From contig NMRA01000137.1 of assembly GCA_002633005.1 (NCBI GenBank), positions 64,001 through 124,000 of the forward strand: DNA of 60,000 nucleotides. The letters are read 5' to 3'. The translations under genes were made by a program, and so were the position numbers. The DNA comes from Phoronis australis (taxonomy: Eukaryota > Phoronida > Phoronidae). Below the pieces are notes generated by a model. That model made no database searches and was not told the DNA's origin. It saw only the letters and a list, made by a program, of their open reading frames with translations. Below are positions 57,458-60,000 of the stretch, piece by piece; the stretch's first letter is position 1; each line of letters opens with the position of its first letter.

Positions 57458-60000
57458 TTTGATTTTGCATTTGCCAGGGGAAGAATTTTTTTTCTAGGCT
57501 TCCACTACAGTACTATGCCAATGGCAGAGCTCATAACACTGTCTATATTGAATTAAACTGTCTAAAACTTGTTTTGTCTCATTTTCACAATATACATTTA
57601 TGGGCCCCCGAAAGCAAGCGTACTCTCGTTTAAAATCAAAGCAAGACCACTATCGTTAATATTTGTTTTTGTAGCTTGAACAAGGTGTCTACTCTAAATT
57701 AAGGTAAACAATATTGTTTCCCGCCAGTGCACTAAACACTATGCAATTGCAAGGAGAATTCCGTACTGAGTCAATGGGAAACTTGGAGGACTCACATGCA
57801 GACATTTAGGTTGTTTCATGAAAAGTGACTTTAGACTGAAGTCATAAATTTTTACTTCCGCTCTCAGTGCTCGCACATCACGATTTAGAAAAGGTTTACT
57901 AAAACTTACTTGATCAATAAGCAACGACAGGTATATTCCCAGACACCCTGTAGTGTTGCTGAGGCAAAATAAGATTATTTTTCGGAAATTGCCGTGAGGA
58001 GCATAAGACAAAATTTCATGCTCAAGTCTTCAGACATTTTTCATGACACAAACTCCTGGTTGCATAGTACTCACTATTCAGTTCATCACTCCAACCCATA
58101 ACATTTATGTTGATTACAGAGTCTAGCAAAGAGGCAGGTGAAAAACTTTACTGTCATGATCTTGGCTATGTTATTACTGACCATTACAGAGATCAATAAA
58201 AGTATGACGTGTTTCCAACAGAAAACAGACCTTTTCTCTCAATAAAATTGAAAAAGAAAAGGTTCCAAAATGATGAAAAATTGTGACATAGTTCCAAGAT
58301 CGAAAGCTGAAGCACAAAAGAACACAAAACTGTCGCATTTCATTGGACTTTACATATAAAGCACGCAGTACTGATAGTAACATTTCTGTAAAATTAACTG
58401 TTAGGTGTACTTAGATTCTTTTTGTCGTGAATCAAAGTAATGGAACATGCTGAAAAAAACAAAATAAAATCTGAGCTGAGGGATAACTCACGCTCTGTAC
58501 ATAGCAAAGTTCTTGGTACTTCTCTAATCATGAAAACTGAATTTTATCGAGACCACAGTACACCATAATGGGGTGGCACTTCCACTACTGTACAAGAACT
58601 GAATGATCATGATAACCATACATTTTGGTCATGGCCAAAAGGTTCCCCAGGACCCCTTAAGTTTGCCTAAGTGATCGACCCATGAATACAAATCATAATC
58701 AATCCTGTAAAAATTGGAAAACAGATGGGCCTACTTTGTAGAGCATTGCATTTTGAACGAAATATTGGCAATCATGTAACACCCTCATACGATAGCAAAA
58801 GATTTTACAGAGAGAACTTAAGTGACAGGTTGAAAGCTAACTTGTTTTTATTAAGATATGTACATACACACATCTTGAATATTAATAAAGGTTACTCATG
58901 AACTATGATTTTTTCTTAAACGCACTTCCCGCGAATATTTTAGTTTCTAAACATAAATGCGAGGGCATTAATCCGCACTACTTATAAAACACGTTACTAA
59001 GAGAAATACCTTACTGAACGAGGCTCTGGATGAATATTCAGAGACGGAGATGTCCACACGTGTCATTATGACAATCACAGTGGACGTTTTTAATGATCAG
59101 ATAACACCACTCAATGGGAGCAAATATTCATAAATTGCGGTGGGACAATTTAGCTGTACATATGATTCAGTACTACATCAGTCCAAGTCGTCATAGTAAC
59201 TTTAGCTATCGTTTCTGGTGATAATTCAGGTTCAACTTAGTTTTGATCTTTCACCATTTCAGCCTTGTGAATCCATTAATACAGGGTTTGAATGCGAAAT
59301 CATGGGAAAAAACTTCTATATACAAACCGACAAAGTGTCATACAATCTCAGTAAGATCCCCGTAGACAGTATCACATTTGCGGCATGTTGTTAGCCAAAG
59401 TTACTTGTTTCTGTCTGTTCCCAGACTGTACGTCAACACGGGCTTGGACATTTGGAAACCGACTTCGGTGTTCCGAGACCCTTACTCAATGCCATCAAGC
59501 AGCAGAATTCAAACAGCCAAGCTATGTGCATTGATACATACCTTGGCTTGATGTCCATCACAAAAATGGTTCAGGTATTCATCGGAACTAAATGACGAAT
59601 TGTGTTGTGTTGCTGGTATATCAGTACTTTATTATTATCTAGTATGATTGCTCAAATAGAATGCATCAATTGTATCCAACTTAGCCGCAGTGCTTCAAGT
59701 TGTCATACATCAAGGAAATGAATTTCCGAATGTCCAACCTAGGACCCAATAAACACGTATTTATTGGGTCCCAGGTACAACCAATCAAAGGGACTGAATG
59801 GTACAGCATCATATTGTTCTGTTAACCAATGAGAACATCTTTTGAAGTTTATCTACTTTTTCGACACCATGCTAAAGTATAATTCGTGCTTCTCAGAGTA
59901 TTCAAGTTTGTCTGCCAGTGGTTTTAGGTAAGGAGATTCCCCCTCATTTTTAAGCGACATTCCAAACTTGTTCATGTCAAAACATCTAGAGCCAGCTTAC
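57458..60000. other. Upstream region; promoter and 5' UTR not resolved
   Basis: Contains family D-like end sequences around 57800-58050 (ttcatgaaaagtgactttag and caaaatttcatgctcaagtc). No TATA-like element, CpG-rich block or additional exon could be supported. A first non-coding exon may lie here or beyond the window. Confidence 0.4.

Noticed and set aside
59520-59590. Upstream minus-strand exon ending CCAAG before GTATGTATC
   Set aside because: The donor looks good, but there is no domain, no matching acceptor and no phase link to exon 1; a non-coding first exon here is possible but unsupported.

Overview
The window is invertebrate metazoan DNA dominated by one large split gene on the minus strand. 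Its coding exons run from about 57457 (ATG) down to 13969 (stop). They encode an L1-family neural cell adhesion molecule of the L1CAM / neurofascin / NrCAM / neuroglian group: signal peptide, six Ig domains, five fibronectin type III (FN3) domains, one membrane helix and a short cytoplasmic tail with the FIGQY ankyrin-binding motif. I assembled 26 exon positions, one of which has two alternative exons, by reading splice sites, codon phase and domain logic. The phases close throughout: 3870 nt including the stop, 1289 residues with exon 6a and with both mini-exons. Every Ig domain and FN3-4/FN3-5 are split over exactly two exons. FN3-1 is undivided, and FN3-2 and FN3-3 each have one internal phase-0 intron.

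The most interesting point is exon 6. Two consecutive exons (48611-48733 and 48195-48323) have identical phases, and each encodes a complete but very different C-terminal half of Ig2. They look like mutually exclusive alternatives, in the style known from arthropod Dscam but in an L1-family gene. Further isoform candidates are a 21-nt micro-exon between signal peptide and Ig1 and a 30-nt mini-exon just after the membrane helix. An RKKR furin-type site lies in FN3-3, and the C-terminus (STFV) fits a class I PDZ ligand.

Layout: 1-13968 holds no recognisable gene. It contains a Kolobok-like element fragment (3463-about 4670), copies of a MITE with 8-bp target duplications (about 4938-5231; 9828-10168), a tRNA-like head joined to a polypurine tract (8987-9105), a 166-bp MITE (12203-12368) and the probable 3' UTR. 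The region 13969-57457 is the gene. Its introns carry many repeats: 105-bp, 65-bp and 62-bp minisatellites, a complete 1.6-kb TTAA-flanked element with THAP-like remnants (32424-34052), nested MITEs, hAT-like and tRNA-like elements, and a 265-bp insert with 13-bp target duplications. From 57458 to 60000 is upstream DNA in which no promoter or further exon could be established.

Four single-N joins (35514, 38761, 41242, 50483) are present. Three are flanked by near-identical direct copies of 0.5-1.9 kb. These look like unmerged haplotype overlaps and create a false second copy of exon 11 and partial copies of exons 10 and 15. Such heterozygosity, with the transposon load and AT-rich introns, suggests a highly polymorphic, probably marine, invertebrate. 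I cannot name the phylum from this window.
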